Source: Sinorhizobium garamanticum (GTDB lineage: Bacteria > Pseudomonadota > Alphaproteobacteria > Rhizobiales > Rhizobiaceae). Taken from it: a DNA stretch of 64,000 bases. Below the pieces are notes generated by a model that ran no database searches, had not been told where the DNA came from, and saw only the letters and a list, made by a program, of their open reading frames with translations. The stretch lies in the NCBI RefSeq assembly GCF_029892065.1, contig NZ_CP120375.1, forward strand, positions 1-64,000, in the 5' to 3' direction. Numbering within the stretch: the stretch's first letter is position 1; each line of letters begins with the position of its first letter. Positions 1-9,260 of this stretch are shown in pieces. The translations under genes were made by a program, and so were the position numbers.

Positions 1-366
1 TTGTGCTTTGTACAGGAACTCCTGAATACCCGTTATGATCACTTTGCTCAGACAGAGCACAATGTCTGGCGCTTTTCGGAAGTTAGCGATAATGGCGAAA
101 TCTTGCGCGAGGAGAGGCGCGATCTGGTGCTGCCGCTGGACGCACCGGCGGAACTGCGCCACTTGCTGGCGCGCTGCGCCTTTTCGGTTGAGGCAGAGTA
201 CAGCGATTATCGGTATTCTCAGCTGAATTATGGGAAGGAGTTGTTGGTGGGTCGCAAGGGTCGGCTAGCCGTCTTGATCTACGGCGATGAGCTTTCGGCT
301 GACGAAGCGGCGATCTGGTTGCCTTTGCGGTGCACCTCGTCGGGCGCCGGCGATGGTCCGTCGTGA
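1..366 (+). CDS. C-terminal part of a class I SAM-dependent methyltransferase-like protein
   Basis: The reading frame is open from the left edge and ends at TGA 364-366, so the 5' part lies outside the window or is lost. The visible 121 residues have the look of the end of a class I methyltransferase: an aromatic-rich beta strand region (HNVWRFSEV), an LREERRDLVLPL strand, then LDAPAELRHLLARCAF followed by a YSDY segment, which matches the usual loop 'helix that evaluates the active site, then a Tyr-Asp pair'. The SAM-binding glycine motif is not in the window. The last 20 residues (after GRKGRLAVLIYG) look unlike the family, so the end may be altered. Function and substrate cannot be stated. 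Confidence 0.45.
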   Translation: MCFVQELLNTRYDHFAQTEHNVWRFSEVSDNGEILREERRDLVLPLDAPAELRHLLARCAFSVEAEYSDYRYSQLNYGKELLVGRKGRLAVLIYGDELSADEAAIWLPLRCTSSGAGDGPS

Positions 367-1245
367 TGGAAGGGCGGCGGTTTGCGGGTTGAGGTCGGTG
401 GGTTTGTTTCGGGACGTCTCCGCGCCATCATTTATGTCGCGAGTTGCGGGATGCGACTGAGGGCGATGCGCAGAATGCCCTGGTCGCAGCAGGATGTCGG
501 CAGGTGCAGGCGGAAGTTAGCTGGATGCGGTTTCGATGTTCAACGCCGCGAGCCTCGATGGGTTTTCGCCCGCTTCCACCTCAACGACCCCAATCAGAGA
601 ACCTGCTAGTTCAGCAATATAACCTTAGTAAAAATTTAAAAAATATTTTATGCAATTAGCCCGATATAAATTGTATGGTGCCGCAAAATTGATATTTTCG
701 CCACTGATGCGCAGCTCGTAGGGTCGGAAATATGATTAAGGATACTCCCTCATGATGCATGACAAAGAGGGACTGCGCTGGCTGGCGGAAGTTAGCAAGT
801 TATACTCTTTGAGTAACAGGCAGGTACTACATGGGTGTATGAGTAGCGACCTTCCGTACGTCACGGAAACCAGGCGTGTTGTTCTTCATCCAAACGCCCT
901 TGCAGCTGCTTCGAGACTACCTTGCAGCAACGGGAATTGAGGCGATCTGTGTCAACAAACAAACACAATGAGTTGTCCGCGAATGTTCCCGGCAGCCATG
1001 GGTGATCTATGACATTGCTTGGACTGCCTTCGATGTCTTTGTGGTCGGGCCGGCCATGACCCATCCGCGATCGCCAGAAGAAGCGCTCCGCCGTCGCCGA
1101 TCATGCGTCGCCGTGTTCGGACCGCCGTAGCGGAATGATCGTCGATCGGCTAACTCTCTAGTCAAAGTTGAAGGCAAGAGGGAGCAACTGCTTGGAGCGA
1201 GTGTGCAAAAGAGGCGGATTGGCTGATGCTCCACAAGGCCGCGAG
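367..1245. other. 880 bp without a recognisable gene
   Basis: No frame shows a recognisable protein. The stretch at 600-740 is AT-rich compared with its surroundings. The region ends exactly where the 1.36 kb inverted duplication begins, so it is flanking DNA not shared with the second copy. Confidence 0.5.
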
Positions 1246-2607
1246 TATTCGCACGCGGGTTTGAAACAGAGGTAGGAGGAAGCCGTCTACGATGCTGCAG
1301 TCCGCAGAAACTCGGTCTAAGTTGGACGACGCCGTTGCGCATGAGCAGCGGATCTATGAAAGCTCGAATCCGACGAGCAGACGGAAGTTTGAAGCAGCCA
1401 AAGAGGTCCTGCCTGGCGGCAACACTCGGGGCTCGCTGTATTTCGATCCGTTCCCGCTTTTCTTCAGCTCTGCGCGATCCAGCAAGGTGACAGATGCAGA
1501 CGGCCACGAATATTCAGATTTCGGAAATGACCTAACCGCCGCCCTCTTCGGCCATTCGAATGAAGCGATCGTGGCAGCGCTCCAAGCGGGGCTGGACAAC
1601 GGAGTGAGTTACGGGGGCACACACGATCACGAGGTGGCGTTTGCCCGCGAGATCTGCCGTCGCTTTCAGTCTATCGAAAGAGTCCGATTCCTGACGTCTG
1701 GCACGGAAGCAAATGTTGCCGCGATACAACTTGCCAAGGCCGAAACAGGACGGTGCTTGGTACTGGGCTTCTTCGGCGGCTATCACGGTAACGTCTTAAA
1801 CTGGCTGGAGCCCGAAAGTGAGATGAACGTGGATCGCGCGGATGTCCGCCTCGCGCGATACAATCACATCGAAACCGTCGAGCAGATCGTCCGGGAAGAG
1901 GGCGAAGACATCGCGGCCATTCTGGTCGAGCCGATCATGGGCAGCGCTGGCGGCTTCGTGGCCGACACGGCTTTCCTGCGCCGACTTCGCTCAATATGCG
2001 ATGAGATCGGTGCGTTGCTGATATTTGACGAGGTGCAAACCGCCAGGTTTGCCGTCGGTGGTTACCAATCGATAGTCGATATCTCTCCGAACCTGACCAT
2101 ACTCGGCAAGTTCTTCGGCGGGGGGCTCAACTTCGGGGCTTTGGGTGGGGCTGCTAGGCATATGGACAGACTTGGCCCCACTCATGTGAGAGCGCTCTCG
2201 CATGGCGGCACTTTTAGCAACAACGTTCTGACCATGATCGCGGGATATGCTGCGCTAAAAGAGGTCCTCCTTGAGGAAAACGTCGATCGGCTGAATACCC
2301 GCTCCAACGAACTGCGCTCCGCTTTACTACGTCAAGCGAACAGCCGACGAGTGCCCCTGCAATTAGGCAGTTTTGGCTCCCTCATCTCGACGCATTTCCA
2401 AGCGGACATGCCGCGGGGCCCTGAGGATGTTCAGACCCCGCCGATCTTTCGAAAGCTGTTCCAGCTTTTTATGATCAACAACGGCATCTTCATCACCAGG
2501 CGCGGCCAGCTCACCCTGTCAATGGCCAATACCGAAGACGAGTACTTGGCGCTGGAGAATGCTTTTGGCGTCTTCCTGGACCGATATGGCGAGCTGACCG
2601 ATGCCTT
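1246..2607 (+). repeat. Inverted duplication, copy A (1.36 kb)
   Basis: Positions 1246-2607 are repeated in inverse orientation at 33527-34888. Paired coordinates always sum to 36134, so there is no insertion or deletion between copies. The encoded proteins are identical except for the last few residues, where homology ends. The one difference I found outside the coding part is in the leader just before the start codon (GGAAG here, GGGAG in copy B). Homology begins at TATTCGCACGCGGG and fades after CTGACCGATGCCTT. No terminal inverted repeats or transposase flank it, so it is not an insertion sequence. Confidence 0.9.
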
Positions 2608-2614
2608 CCGCTGA
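1292..2614 (+). CDS. Glutamate-1-semialdehyde-aminotransferase-like PLP aminotransferase, copy A
   Basis: This 440-residue protein is a class III PLP enzyme of the glutamate-1-semialdehyde 2,1-aminomutase/aspartate aminotransferase group. It shows the SGTEAN phosphate-binding loop, the PLP-pyridine aspartate in LLIFDEVQTAR (Asp246) and the Schiff-base lysine in ILGKFFGGG (Lys273). The start ATG follows a GGAGGAAG-like site about 10 nt upstream. True HemL is a haem-pathway enzyme; the catabolic context (GntR regulator next door, and in the second copy amidases, M81 peptidase and peptide transporter) makes a transaminase or aminomutase acting on a catabolic amine more likely (inference). It lies inside the inverted duplication and differs from the copy at 33520-34842 only at its last residues. 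Confidence 0.85.
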   Translation: MLQSAETRSKLDDAVAHEQRIYESSNPTSRRKFEAAKEVLPGGNTRGSLYFDPFPLFFSSARSSKVTDADGHEYSDFGNDLTAALFGHSNEAIVAALQAGLDNGVSYGGTHDHEVAFAREICRRFQSIERVRFLTSGTEANVAAIQLAKAETGRCLVLGFFGGYHGNVLNWLEPESEMNVDRADVRLARYNHIETVEQIVREEGEDIAAILVEPIMGSAGGFVADTAFLRRLRSICDEIGALLIFDEVQTARFAVGGYQSIVDISPNLTILGKFFGGGLNFGALGGAARHMDRLGPTHVRALSHGGTFSNNVLTMIAGYAALKEVLLEENVDRLNTRSNELRSALLRQANSRRVPLQLGSFGSLISTHFQADMPRGPEDVQTPPIFRKLFQLFMINNGIFITRRGQLTLSMANTEDEYLALENAFGVFLDRYGELTDAFR

Positions 2615-2750
2615 CGATCCGCACGCCAATATCGAAGCGGCTACCAGCCGGTCAAGGCGAGGACATTGCTGTGAATGCGCGAACAATTCTGCCTTTTAGT
2701 CATGTCTCGTTGATGGCGGCAAATTCGCGCCGCCGGCGCTACGCCTACTA

Positions 2751-3635
2751 ATGAACGATTTGCGCGACCATCTGCAGACAACGACCCTGTCCGACGGAGT
2801 ATACGGATTAGTGCGTGAAAGCCTCAGATGTGGCGTGTATAAGCCCGGCGAAAAGATCACGCATCGCTCCATAGCCTCTCAGCTGGGGATCAGCGTGACG
2901 CCCGTCCGTGAGGCGATCATGCGCCTCGTGTCCGAGGAAAGCCTGTCAATGCCAGCTCCAAAGACCATCGTCGCCCCAAGTCTGGGGCAGTCAGATTTAG
3001 AGGAAATCACGAAGATCCGCGTCAACCTTGAAGGATGGGCAGCGCAACTTGGTGCGGAAAATGCCTCGGCAACCTTCATTCGCGAATTGGAGCATCATCA
3101 TCTGGTCTATTGCGCGCATCGGAGATCTCACGACACCAAGGCGAAGATTGCGGCAAACGCCAAGTTCCACTTCGCTCTATATGCCCAGTCGAAAGCGCCC
3201 CGGCTTCTGGCGATCATCGACAATCTTTGGGTGACAATCGGCCCGACGCTGGGCCTTCTTGCAAATCGGGGATGCGAGGACAACGACGGCGAAAGATTTC
3301 ACGACGCCGCAATCTCTGCACTCAAGGCGAGAAACACTGCCGCCGTCCAGGCTGCGATCGTCGATTATATACTCACTGGCCGTCTGAAAATCCTGCAAAT
3401 GCTAGGCTGTGGTGACGATTTAAGAATTGGGATTCCCATCGGGCCGCAAATCAGATTCAACGCTGGCTTTTGGAGGCCGGCGATGGAAGGCGAAACTCTT
3501 CGCGACGATCAGTGGGAAAAGGTGAAGCCGTTCGTTCCAGGGGGACGGAAGGGAAGGCGCGGACCGCGCAGTGACGGGCGCCGCTTTTTTCGATGCGCTG
3601 TTGTGGATGGCGCGTTCTGGAGCCCGCTGGCGTGA
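2751..3635 (+). CDS. GntR/FCD-family regulator with 3' end replaced by IS read-through
   Basis: The first ~217 residues are a FadR-subfamily GntR regulator: a winged helix (SDGVYGLVRESLRCGVY, then ITHRSIASQLGISVTPVREAI) and an all-helical FCD ligand domain with the metal-binding histidines in ELEHHHLVY and AKFHFALYAQ. It is a close paralogue of the intact regulator at 22563-23318. An IS5-type element at 3406-4262 splits the gene: upstream it reads ILQML, and directly behind the element, after the second CTAG, AGCCCGAATAA restores LEPE-stop, matching ILQILDSE of the paralogue. Translation now runs 77 residues into the transposase frame and stops at 3635. Only four native residues are lost, so the protein may still fold and work. 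It presumably controls the adjacent aminotransferase. Confidence 0.8.
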   Translation: MNDLRDHLQTTTLSDGVYGLVRESLRCGVYKPGEKITHRSIASQLGISVTPVREAIMRLVSEESLSMPAPKTIVAPSLGQSDLEEITKIRVNLEGWAAQLGAENASATFIRELEHHHLVYCAHRRSHDTKAKIAANAKFHFALYAQSKAPRLLAIIDNLWVTIGPTLGLLANRGCEDNDGERFHDAAISALKARNTAAVQAAIVDYILTGRLKILQMLGCGDDLRIGIPIGPQIRFNAGFWRPAMEGETLRDDQWEKVKPFVPGGRKGRRGPRSDGRRFFRCAVVDGAFWSPLA

Positions 3636-4262
3636 CCTTCCGGAGCGGTTTGGACCCTATCAGACGGCCAAGCGCCGCTATTACCGCTGGATCGAGATGG
3701 GCGTGTTTGACCGTCTGTTCGAAGCGGTTGCCACCGATCCCGATCTCGAATGGCTGGCGATCGACGCCACCGTCATCCGAGCGAATGCACAAGCCGCGGG
3801 AGCGCGGCGCAAAAGGGGGGACCTGAAACCCAGGCTCTCGGACGCTCGCGCGGCGGCTTCGGTACCAAGCTCCACGCCGTCGTAGATGCGCTCGGCCTGC
3901 CGGTCCGCTTCGCGATCGGACCCGGTCAGCAGAACGACATGGCGCCAGCCTGCGGCCTCGTTGCCGGACTGGCTTCCGGCAAAGTCATCGCCGACCGCGC
4001 CTACGACGCCGACAGCCTCCACGATGCCATCTTGGATCAGGGCGGCGAACCGGTCATTCCACCCCGCCGTCATCGCAAGCATCAGCACAGCTATGATCGG
4101 ATCGCCTACCGCCAGCGCTGGGGCATTGAGGGCTTCTTCGCCAAACTCAAACAGTGGCGCCGCATCGCCACGCGCTATGACAAACTCGCCGAGACCTTCC
4201 TCGGCTTCGTCAAGCTCGCCAGCATCATGCTCTGGCTCAAATGATTAAATCGTCACCTCAGC
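3406..4262 (+). mobile_element. IS5-family (IS427-type) insertion sequence, 857 bp
   Basis: Terminal inverted repeats are GCTGTGGTGACGATTTAA at the left and its complement with one mismatch at the right (4245-4262). CTAG flanks both sides (3402-3405 and 4263-4266), giving the target duplication. Size and the split transposase frames fit the IS427 subgroup. It is inserted in the last codons of a GntR regulator gene whose original ending can be read across it. Confidence 0.9.
3483..4244 (+). pseudogene. IS5-family transposase in three frame segments
   Basis: The DDE transposase starts at ATG 3483 (EGETLRDDQWEKVKPFVPG), changes frame at a run of six T (about 3584-3589) into FDALLWMARSGARWRDLPER, and changes back at AAAAGGGGGG (3811-3820) into RGGFGTKLHAVVDALG and the C-terminal DRAYDAD and KLKQWRRIATRYDK motifs. 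Members of the IS427 group often make transposase by programmed frameshifting at an A/G run, so the second shift may be functional. The T6 shift is more likely a mutation. With two shifts the element is probably inactive on its own. Confidence 0.75.
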
Positions 4263-4459
4263 CTAGAGCCCGAATAAAAGAATAATGTTTTGATCTCGAG
4301 CTTTTGCGATCCTGCGGGTGAGTGATAATGTCGTCCACCTTGTCGAATCCGTTTGCCGGCAAGGCGCAATAAAGTACTGGTCCAGACCGTGAAGACGGGC
4401 GCAGCTTGCTCGTAAAGCAGGCAGAAGCATATAGAGCGCTGGACAGTCTGGATCAGCGG

Positions 4460-6138
4460 CTAGACTAGTTCCCGTCGATAAACGGTAAACCGCTGAAATT
4501 ATTAGATGAATCGCGATATTTCCACGGGAGAAGCCCGGCGGTTTCAGGTATACTTTAGATCAAGCTACTGAATCTAAAGACAAACCCGTAACCGCCGGAG
4601 CCGACAATGCGCCAAGAACGCACGGTCCAAGCCAGTGTATTCGATCTTTTCGCCGAACACGAGATCGGTCGTGAACTGAAGGCGATGTCCCAGTGGCTGG
4701 ATGAGCATAGCGATCTGCTCGGGCTGGTGACGCGGGACCTGCGCCGGCATGGTCTCAAGGAGACCGGCCGCGAGGGGCTGCCGGCCGAGGCAGTGCTGCG
4801 CTGCGCATTGCTCAAGCAGCATCGCCAGTTGAGTTATCAGGAACTGGCCTTCCATCTCGAAGACTCCGCCTCGTTCCGAGCCTTTGCCCGGCTGCCGTGG
4901 GGGTGGAGCCCGAAGAAGTCGGTCTTGCACAAGACGATCAGCGCGATCCGGGCGCAAACCTTTGAAGAGATCAACCGGGTACTGCTGGCGAGCGCCCGGC
5001 AGGAGAAGCTGGAAAGTGGCAAGGTCGTGCGTGTGGACAGCACCGTCACCGCCGCACTGATCCACGAGCCGAGCGACAGCAGCCTGTTATGGGACGCTGT
5101 CCGGGTGATGGTGCGGCTGTTGCAGCAGGCCGATGCACTGGGTAGCGCCATCCCATGGCACGAGCACCGTCGCGCGGCAAAGAAGCGGTCTCGGGCGATC
5201 GAATATACCCGCGGCCGCCCGAAACGGATCAAGCACTACTGCGAACTGCTCAAGATCACGCGCACGACCTTGGGCTATCTGCAGCAGGCGAGTGAACAGT
5301 TGCCCCTGACGGCGGGCTCGGCGGTTGAACTCTGGCAGGTGCAAGTCCGCCACTATAAGCCGCTGATCGAGCGGATCATCGCCCAGACCGAGCGGCGGGT
5401 CCTGGCTGGCGAGGCGGTGCCGGCCGGCGAGAAGCTGGTGAGCCTGTTCGAGCCGCATGCCGACATCATCGTCAAGGGCAGCCGCGACGTCGACTACGGC
5501 CACAAACTCAATCTGACCACCGGCAGAAGTGGACTGATCCTTGACCTCGTCGTCGAAGCCGGCAACCCCGCCGATAGCGAACGGTTGCTGCCGATGCTGG
5601 AACGCCACATCGCTTTCTACGGCGCGGCGCCACGTCAGGCGGCGGCCGACGGCGGCTATGCCAGCCGCACCAATCTGAGCCAGGCTAAAGCCTGGGGAGT
5701 GCGCGACATGGCCTTCCACAAAAAGGCCGGCCTCAGGATTGAAGACATGGTCAAGAGCCGCTGGGTGTATCGCAAGCTGCGCAACTTCCGTGCCGGCATC
5801 GAGGCCGGCATCTCCTGCCTTAAGCGCGCTTATGGCTTGGGGCGCTGCACCTGGCGCGGGCTCGACCACTTCAAGACTTATGTCTGGTCCTCGGTGGTCG
5901 CTTACAATCTCGCGCTCTTGGCCCGCCTCAGGCCGACCTGACGCCCCCCATCCTCAGCGTTCAGAGCACGCCCGGCAAGCCTCGGCCGATATCCCACGCC
6001 TCCATTGCCGCCAGATCGCTCTTCGGGCCATAACGTGTATGGCCTTGTGCCATAACCGGTCCCAAAAACACCCGTCAGCGGGCAAACAACCTTTGAAACC
6101 CCAGAAAAATAGGCCTTTATGGACGGGAACTAGACTAG
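4460..6138 (+). mobile_element. ISNCY-type insertion sequence
   Basis: The ends match as imperfect inverted repeats: CTAGACTAGTTCCCGTC at about 4459-4475 and, on the complement of 6121-6138, CTAGTCTAGTTCCCGTC with one mismatch. CTAG is present on both sides and may be the target. One intact transposase lies inside. The exact outer bases are uncertain by a few nucleotides because CTAG is part of both repeat and flank. Confidence 0.7.
4607..5941 (+). CDS. ISNCY-family transposase
   Basis: This 444-residue protein has the layout of large IS5-like/ISNCY (ISDol1-type) transposases: an N-terminal helical domain (FDLFAEHEIGRELKAMSQWL), a DUF772-like segment (LRCALLKQHRQLSYQELAFHLED), the first catalytic Asp in VVRVDSTV, a second Asp in QAAADGGYAS and a C-terminal Glu region RNFRAGIEAGISCLKRAYG. 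The frame is undamaged and full length, so the element may be active. A short AT-rich leader precedes the ATG within the inverted repeats at 4460 and 6138. Confidence 0.85.
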   Translation: MRQERTVQASVFDLFAEHEIGRELKAMSQWLDEHSDLLGLVTRDLRRHGLKETGREGLPAEAVLRCALLKQHRQLSYQELAFHLEDSASFRAFARLPWGWSPKKSVLHKTISAIRAQTFEEINRVLLASARQEKLESGKVVRVDSTVTAALIHEPSDSSLLWDAVRVMVRLLQQADALGSAIPWHEHRRAAKKRSRAIEYTRGRPKRIKHYCELLKITRTTLGYLQQASEQLPLTAGSAVELWQVQVRHYKPLIERIIAQTERRVLAGEAVPAGEKLVSLFEPHADIIVKGSRDVDYGHKLNLTTGRSGLILDLVVEAGNPADSERLLPMLERHIAFYGAAPRQAAADGGYASRTNLSQAKAWGVRDMAFHKKAGLRIEDMVKSRWVYRKLRNFRAGIEAGISCLKRAYGLGRCTWRGLDHFKTYVWSSVVAYNLALLARLRPT

Positions 6139-6355
6139 GCGAAATTGCACTAAGCTGATGCGCTGCAAGTACTCTCACACGTTTTGGAATATCGCCCGCC
6201 GGTGGGGAGGACACCGGCAGGGCACGCCGCGCAAAAGTCGCGACTGCGTTGCCATCGGACAGCGGCGGCAGACAGTTCAATTGGGCTCGATAGCCTTTTT
6301 TAATTTCTGAACGCTTCATGGCGAAAGCCACAATCGAAGCCGTTGCAGTGATCGA

Positions 6356-7085
6356 TCATATCCCTATGGCCTCATATGCGCCGGCGATCTGTCGGATGGA
6401 CGCGATGTAGGCGGCCGTCCTGTAGTTGCCGAGTTCCGGCTGCTCATCAAGGAGGTCGGCGATGCGTACCAGGTGCTGCGCACGACGTCCCTCAAGGCCG
6501 GACCGAACAAGATCGATCTCAGCGCCGCTTCAAGGAACTCGTCGCCAAAGCGGTTACCTGTCATCCGCTCAAGCGCAGTGGCGATCGTTTGGTTGCGCCG
6601 CTCCCGCCACCGCCTCTTCATCAAGCCGAACGGGATGTGGGTCAGGTTCTTCACCCATTCGAATTAGCCTACAACCACACCGCCCGCATTGACGTAGAGA
6701 TCGCGGCGATCCGCTCGAGGACTTGGGTGTCCATTCGCGCGAATCAATCTTGAGCGCGCCTTTCGATCCTCCGAAAGGCACATCGACCAGCGAACATTTG
6801 AGCGTCACGGGCTTTGCGAGCGCTTCCACCTCTTCGGCATCGGCATCAGGCGCAAAGCGGATGCTGCCCTTGACTGGCTCGCAATGTTCGCTGTGCACCG
6901 AGCGCCAGCCGACAAAGCTGTACATGCGTCCGCGCAGCCTGCCGCCAAAGCATGCTGTATAGGTCGAGTTGCATTGAACGATCCACTCGGCAAGCCCTTC
7001 CGGAAGCTCGAGGAAGGACGTCGCGTGACGGAAATTCTTGTCGACGCTCTGCAGAAGCTCTTGGTGGAGGCTAGCATTGCTCACC
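6356..7085 (-). pseudogene. Glu/Leu/Phe/Val dehydrogenase, internally deleted copy 1
   Basis: Read on the minus strand, the 5' part (from about 7085) encodes a normal glutamate dehydrogenase N-terminus: VDKNFRHATSFLELPEGL, VQCNSTYTACFG, GWRSVHSEHCEPVKGSIRF and DVPFGGSKGALKID, the dinucleotide/substrate loop with its catalytic lysine. At about 6720-6735 the sequence jumps, with frame loss, to a C-terminal part (VNAGGVVVG, KNLTHIPFGLMKRRWRERRN, then in another frame DEQPELGNYRTAAYIASI) ending at TGA 6356-6358. The central Rossmann domain is missing, so the enzyme cannot work. A second N-terminal fragment lies at 14145-14545. Confidence 0.75.
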
Positions 7086-7125
7086 TCTCCGTGTCTAAAT
7101 GCCGTAGGATATTGCACTTGGCTGG

Positions 7126-7396
7126 CGCGCCTTCTGCAATCTGTCCATATTGCCACACCGATTACGAGCAGGAAGGCGAGGAGATTCTTGTCGAGGATTT
7201 TTACCCGCTTGAGGGGCTAAACAGCCGCGACATAGGGCGGATGATTGTCATCCATGGGATGAACAGCCGCGCCAAAGGGCAGGAGGAGTTCAGCTGGCAA
7301 ATCGCCAATCGACTTCGCTACTCGGCGCCGGTGCTCATCTATAAATATGGTTGGGTGGCGATCGACGTGCAGGTGAAATGGCTTCATCGAAGGCTA
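7126..7396 (+). pseudogene. Alpha/beta-hydrolase-like fragment cut off by IS630
   Basis: A plus-strand frame encodes a CPYCHTDY zinc-ribbon-like pair of cysteines followed by IGRMIVIHGMNSRAKGQEEFSW and RYSAPVLIYKYGW. The HGMNSRA segment resembles the first strand and oxyanion loop of an alpha/beta hydrolase. The gene stops abruptly where the IS630 element begins at about 7397, and its start merges into the decayed glutamate dehydrogenase, so only a middle piece survives. Assignment is tentative. Confidence 0.35.
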
Positions 7397-7665
7397 GAGC
7401 AGAATCCTATCACGTTGCATCATAGCCCGCGGCGGCGAAGTAGTTGGCGCATTCCTTTGGTGTGAATGTCTCAACGAGGCGGCCAATCACGGCCCAGAGG
7501 CCATCAACGGTGCGCTCGGCTGCCTTTCTGAGCAGCGCCTTCAGCTTGGCGAAGGCGTTCTCGATGGGATTGAGGTCGGGGCTGTAGGGTGGAAGATAGA
7601 TCAGGCAGGCGCCGGCGTCTTCGATCAGTTCCGCCACCTTCGGTCCCTTGTGGCTCGAGAGGTTG

Positions 7666-9028
7666 ATGGGGTGGACGCCCCCTCACGGCATCGCTGTGCC
7701 AAAGTGGTGTCATTGATCATCACTTGAACGGAGGCGTCCATGTCGGAAGTTAGCACAATCGGGTTGGATCTGGCGAAGAACGTGTTCCAGATGCATGGCG
7801 CGGCTGCATCAGGAGCCGTGATCTTCCGCAAGAAGCTGCGCCGCGATCAGGTGCTTAAATTTCTTGCCGCCCAGCCGGCTTGCACAGTTGCCATGGAGGC
7901 CTGCGCCAGCAGTCATTACTGGGCGCGCGAGACCGCGAAGCTGGGGCATGAGGTCAGGCTCATTGCCCCAGACTACGTGAAGCCTTTCGTGAAGCGGCAG
8001 AAGAACGATGCAGCCGATGCGGAGGCGATCTGCGAAGCCGCGCAGCGGCCGACCATGCGTTTCGTGGCGGTTAAAAGCGAGGAGCAGCAGGCCGCCGCTG
8101 TAGTGTTTCGCGCGCGCGATCTTCTGGTGCGTCAGCGGACCCAAACCATTAATGCGATCCGCGGCCATCTGGCTGAGTTCGGGATGGTGGCCGCAAAGGG
8201 ACCCTTTCATATCGCCAAGCTCTTGGCGGCGATCGAGGACGACCGCTCCAGCATTCCCGAGACGGCCCGATCGATCCTGCACCTGCTCGTGGAGCAACTG
8301 CGATTACTGGATGATAGAGTGGCTCTGCTTGACCGCGAGATCGCTCGGCGTGCCAAGGAGGATTCCGAGGCCAAACGGCTGATGACGATTCCTGGAATAG
8401 GGCCAATCACCGCGACAGCACTTGTTGCACTGGCGCCGGCAGCTCAGACCTTCAAGAGAGGACGCGACTTTGCGGCATGGTTGGGGCTCACGCCGCTGCA
8501 GCGCTCCACGGGCGGAAAGCAGAAGCTCGGCGAGACATCCCGCATGGGCGAACGAACCCTGCGCCGACTGCTGATCATCGGAGCGAGCGCCGCTGTGCGC
8601 TGGGCAATGCGCAAAGGCGCGACAACAAACCCATGGCTCGCGCGCATGCTGCACCGGAAGCCGCCCATGCTGGTGATCGTCGCCCTCGCCAATAAGATGG
8701 CCCGCATTGTCTGGGCATTGATGGCGAGCGGCGGAACCTATCGGGCTCCGGCGGTGACTGGGTAGTGCCGCCGCGGGCCTCGAACGTGTGAGAAGGTCAA
8801 ACGGAGAGTATGGCGCAACGGTCAACGAGACGGGATCGGGAAAACCAGATCATGGATACGCGCCTTGAGCGCGCGAGATTGAATTGGACCCGCTCCGCGA
8901 ACTCCCATACGGGCCGGCGGCATGTGACAGCCGCATCACGAAGCCGGATATACGTCAGCAGTTGTGACCATCGATCCTGATCCAGCCGGCTGTTGCAATC
9001 GGGCGGGGTCCATATACGTCCACACATG
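7666..9028 (+). mobile_element. IS110-family element, 1363 bp, inserted in IS630
   Basis: The boundaries follow from the interrupted transposase: the host reads AGGTTG at 7660-7665 and continues with TCCATGACG at 9029. The element begins ATGGGGTGGACGCCCCC, the same start as the truncated relative at 50739. There are no terminal inverted repeats and no clear target duplication, as usual in this family. The recombinase gene leaves 74 nt before it and about 263 nt after it; the long 3' end is a candidate for the bridge-RNA region known for IS110/IS1111 elements (inference). Confidence 0.8.
7740..8765 (+). CDS. IS110-family DEDD recombinase (transposase)
   Basis: The protein is 341 residues, complete. 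The N-terminal RuvC-like domain starts STIGLDLAKNVFQMHG with the first Asp, followed by VAMEACASSHYWAR (Glu) and KNDAADAEAI (the DxxD pair). The C-terminal transposase-20 domain has MTIPGIGPITATAL (helix-hairpin-helix) and FAAWLGLTPLQRSTGGK, including the serine now known as the nucleophile region of IS110 enzymes. No frameshift is seen, so this copy is potentially active. It is closely related to the truncated copy at 49.85-50.74 kb. Confidence 0.9.
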   Translation: MSEVSTIGLDLAKNVFQMHGAAASGAVIFRKKLRRDQVLKFLAAQPACTVAMEACASSHYWARETAKLGHEVRLIAPDYVKPFVKRQKNDAADAEAICEAAQRPTMRFVAVKSEEQQAAAVVFRARDLLVRQRTQTINAIRGHLAEFGMVAAKGPFHIAKLLAAIEDDRSSIPETARSILHLLVEQLRLLDDRVALLDREIARRAKEDSEAKRLMTIPGIGPITATALVALAPAAQTFKRGRDFAAWLGLTPLQRSTGGKQKLGETSRMGERTLRRLLIIGASAAVRWAMRKGATTNPWLARMLHRKPPMLVIVALANKMARIVWALMASGGTYRAPAVTG

Positions 9029-9260
9029 TCCATGACGACGATATCGCCGGGGCGCAGTTCGGGGGCCAGAACCTTCTCGATATAGGTCTCGAAGGCGTTG
9101 CGATTGATCGGGCGGTCGAGCACAAAGGGCGCGATCATACCGCGAAGGGTGAGGCCAGCGACGAAGGTGGTTGTCTTCCAGTGGCCGTGCGGAATGCCGA
9201 CCCGCAGGCGCTCACCGCACGGCGCCCAGCCATAGCGTCGCGCCATATTGGTGGAGGCCC

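Noticed and set aside
1292..2614. HemL of tetrapyrrole synthesis
   Set aside because: Sequence features are shared, but two copies embedded in catabolic loci and differing from typical HemL length and context argue against a housekeeping haem role.
3584..3820. Both frame changes in the IS5 transposase as programmed frameshifts
   Set aside because: The A4G6 run fits a slippery site, but the T6 change earlier is more simply explained as a mutation; two programmed shifts in one gene would be unusual.
5087..5869. A 260-codon minus-strand frame opposite the ISNCY transposase
   Set aside because: Antisense shadow of an intact transposase; composition is low-complexity Ala/Gly/Asp-rich.
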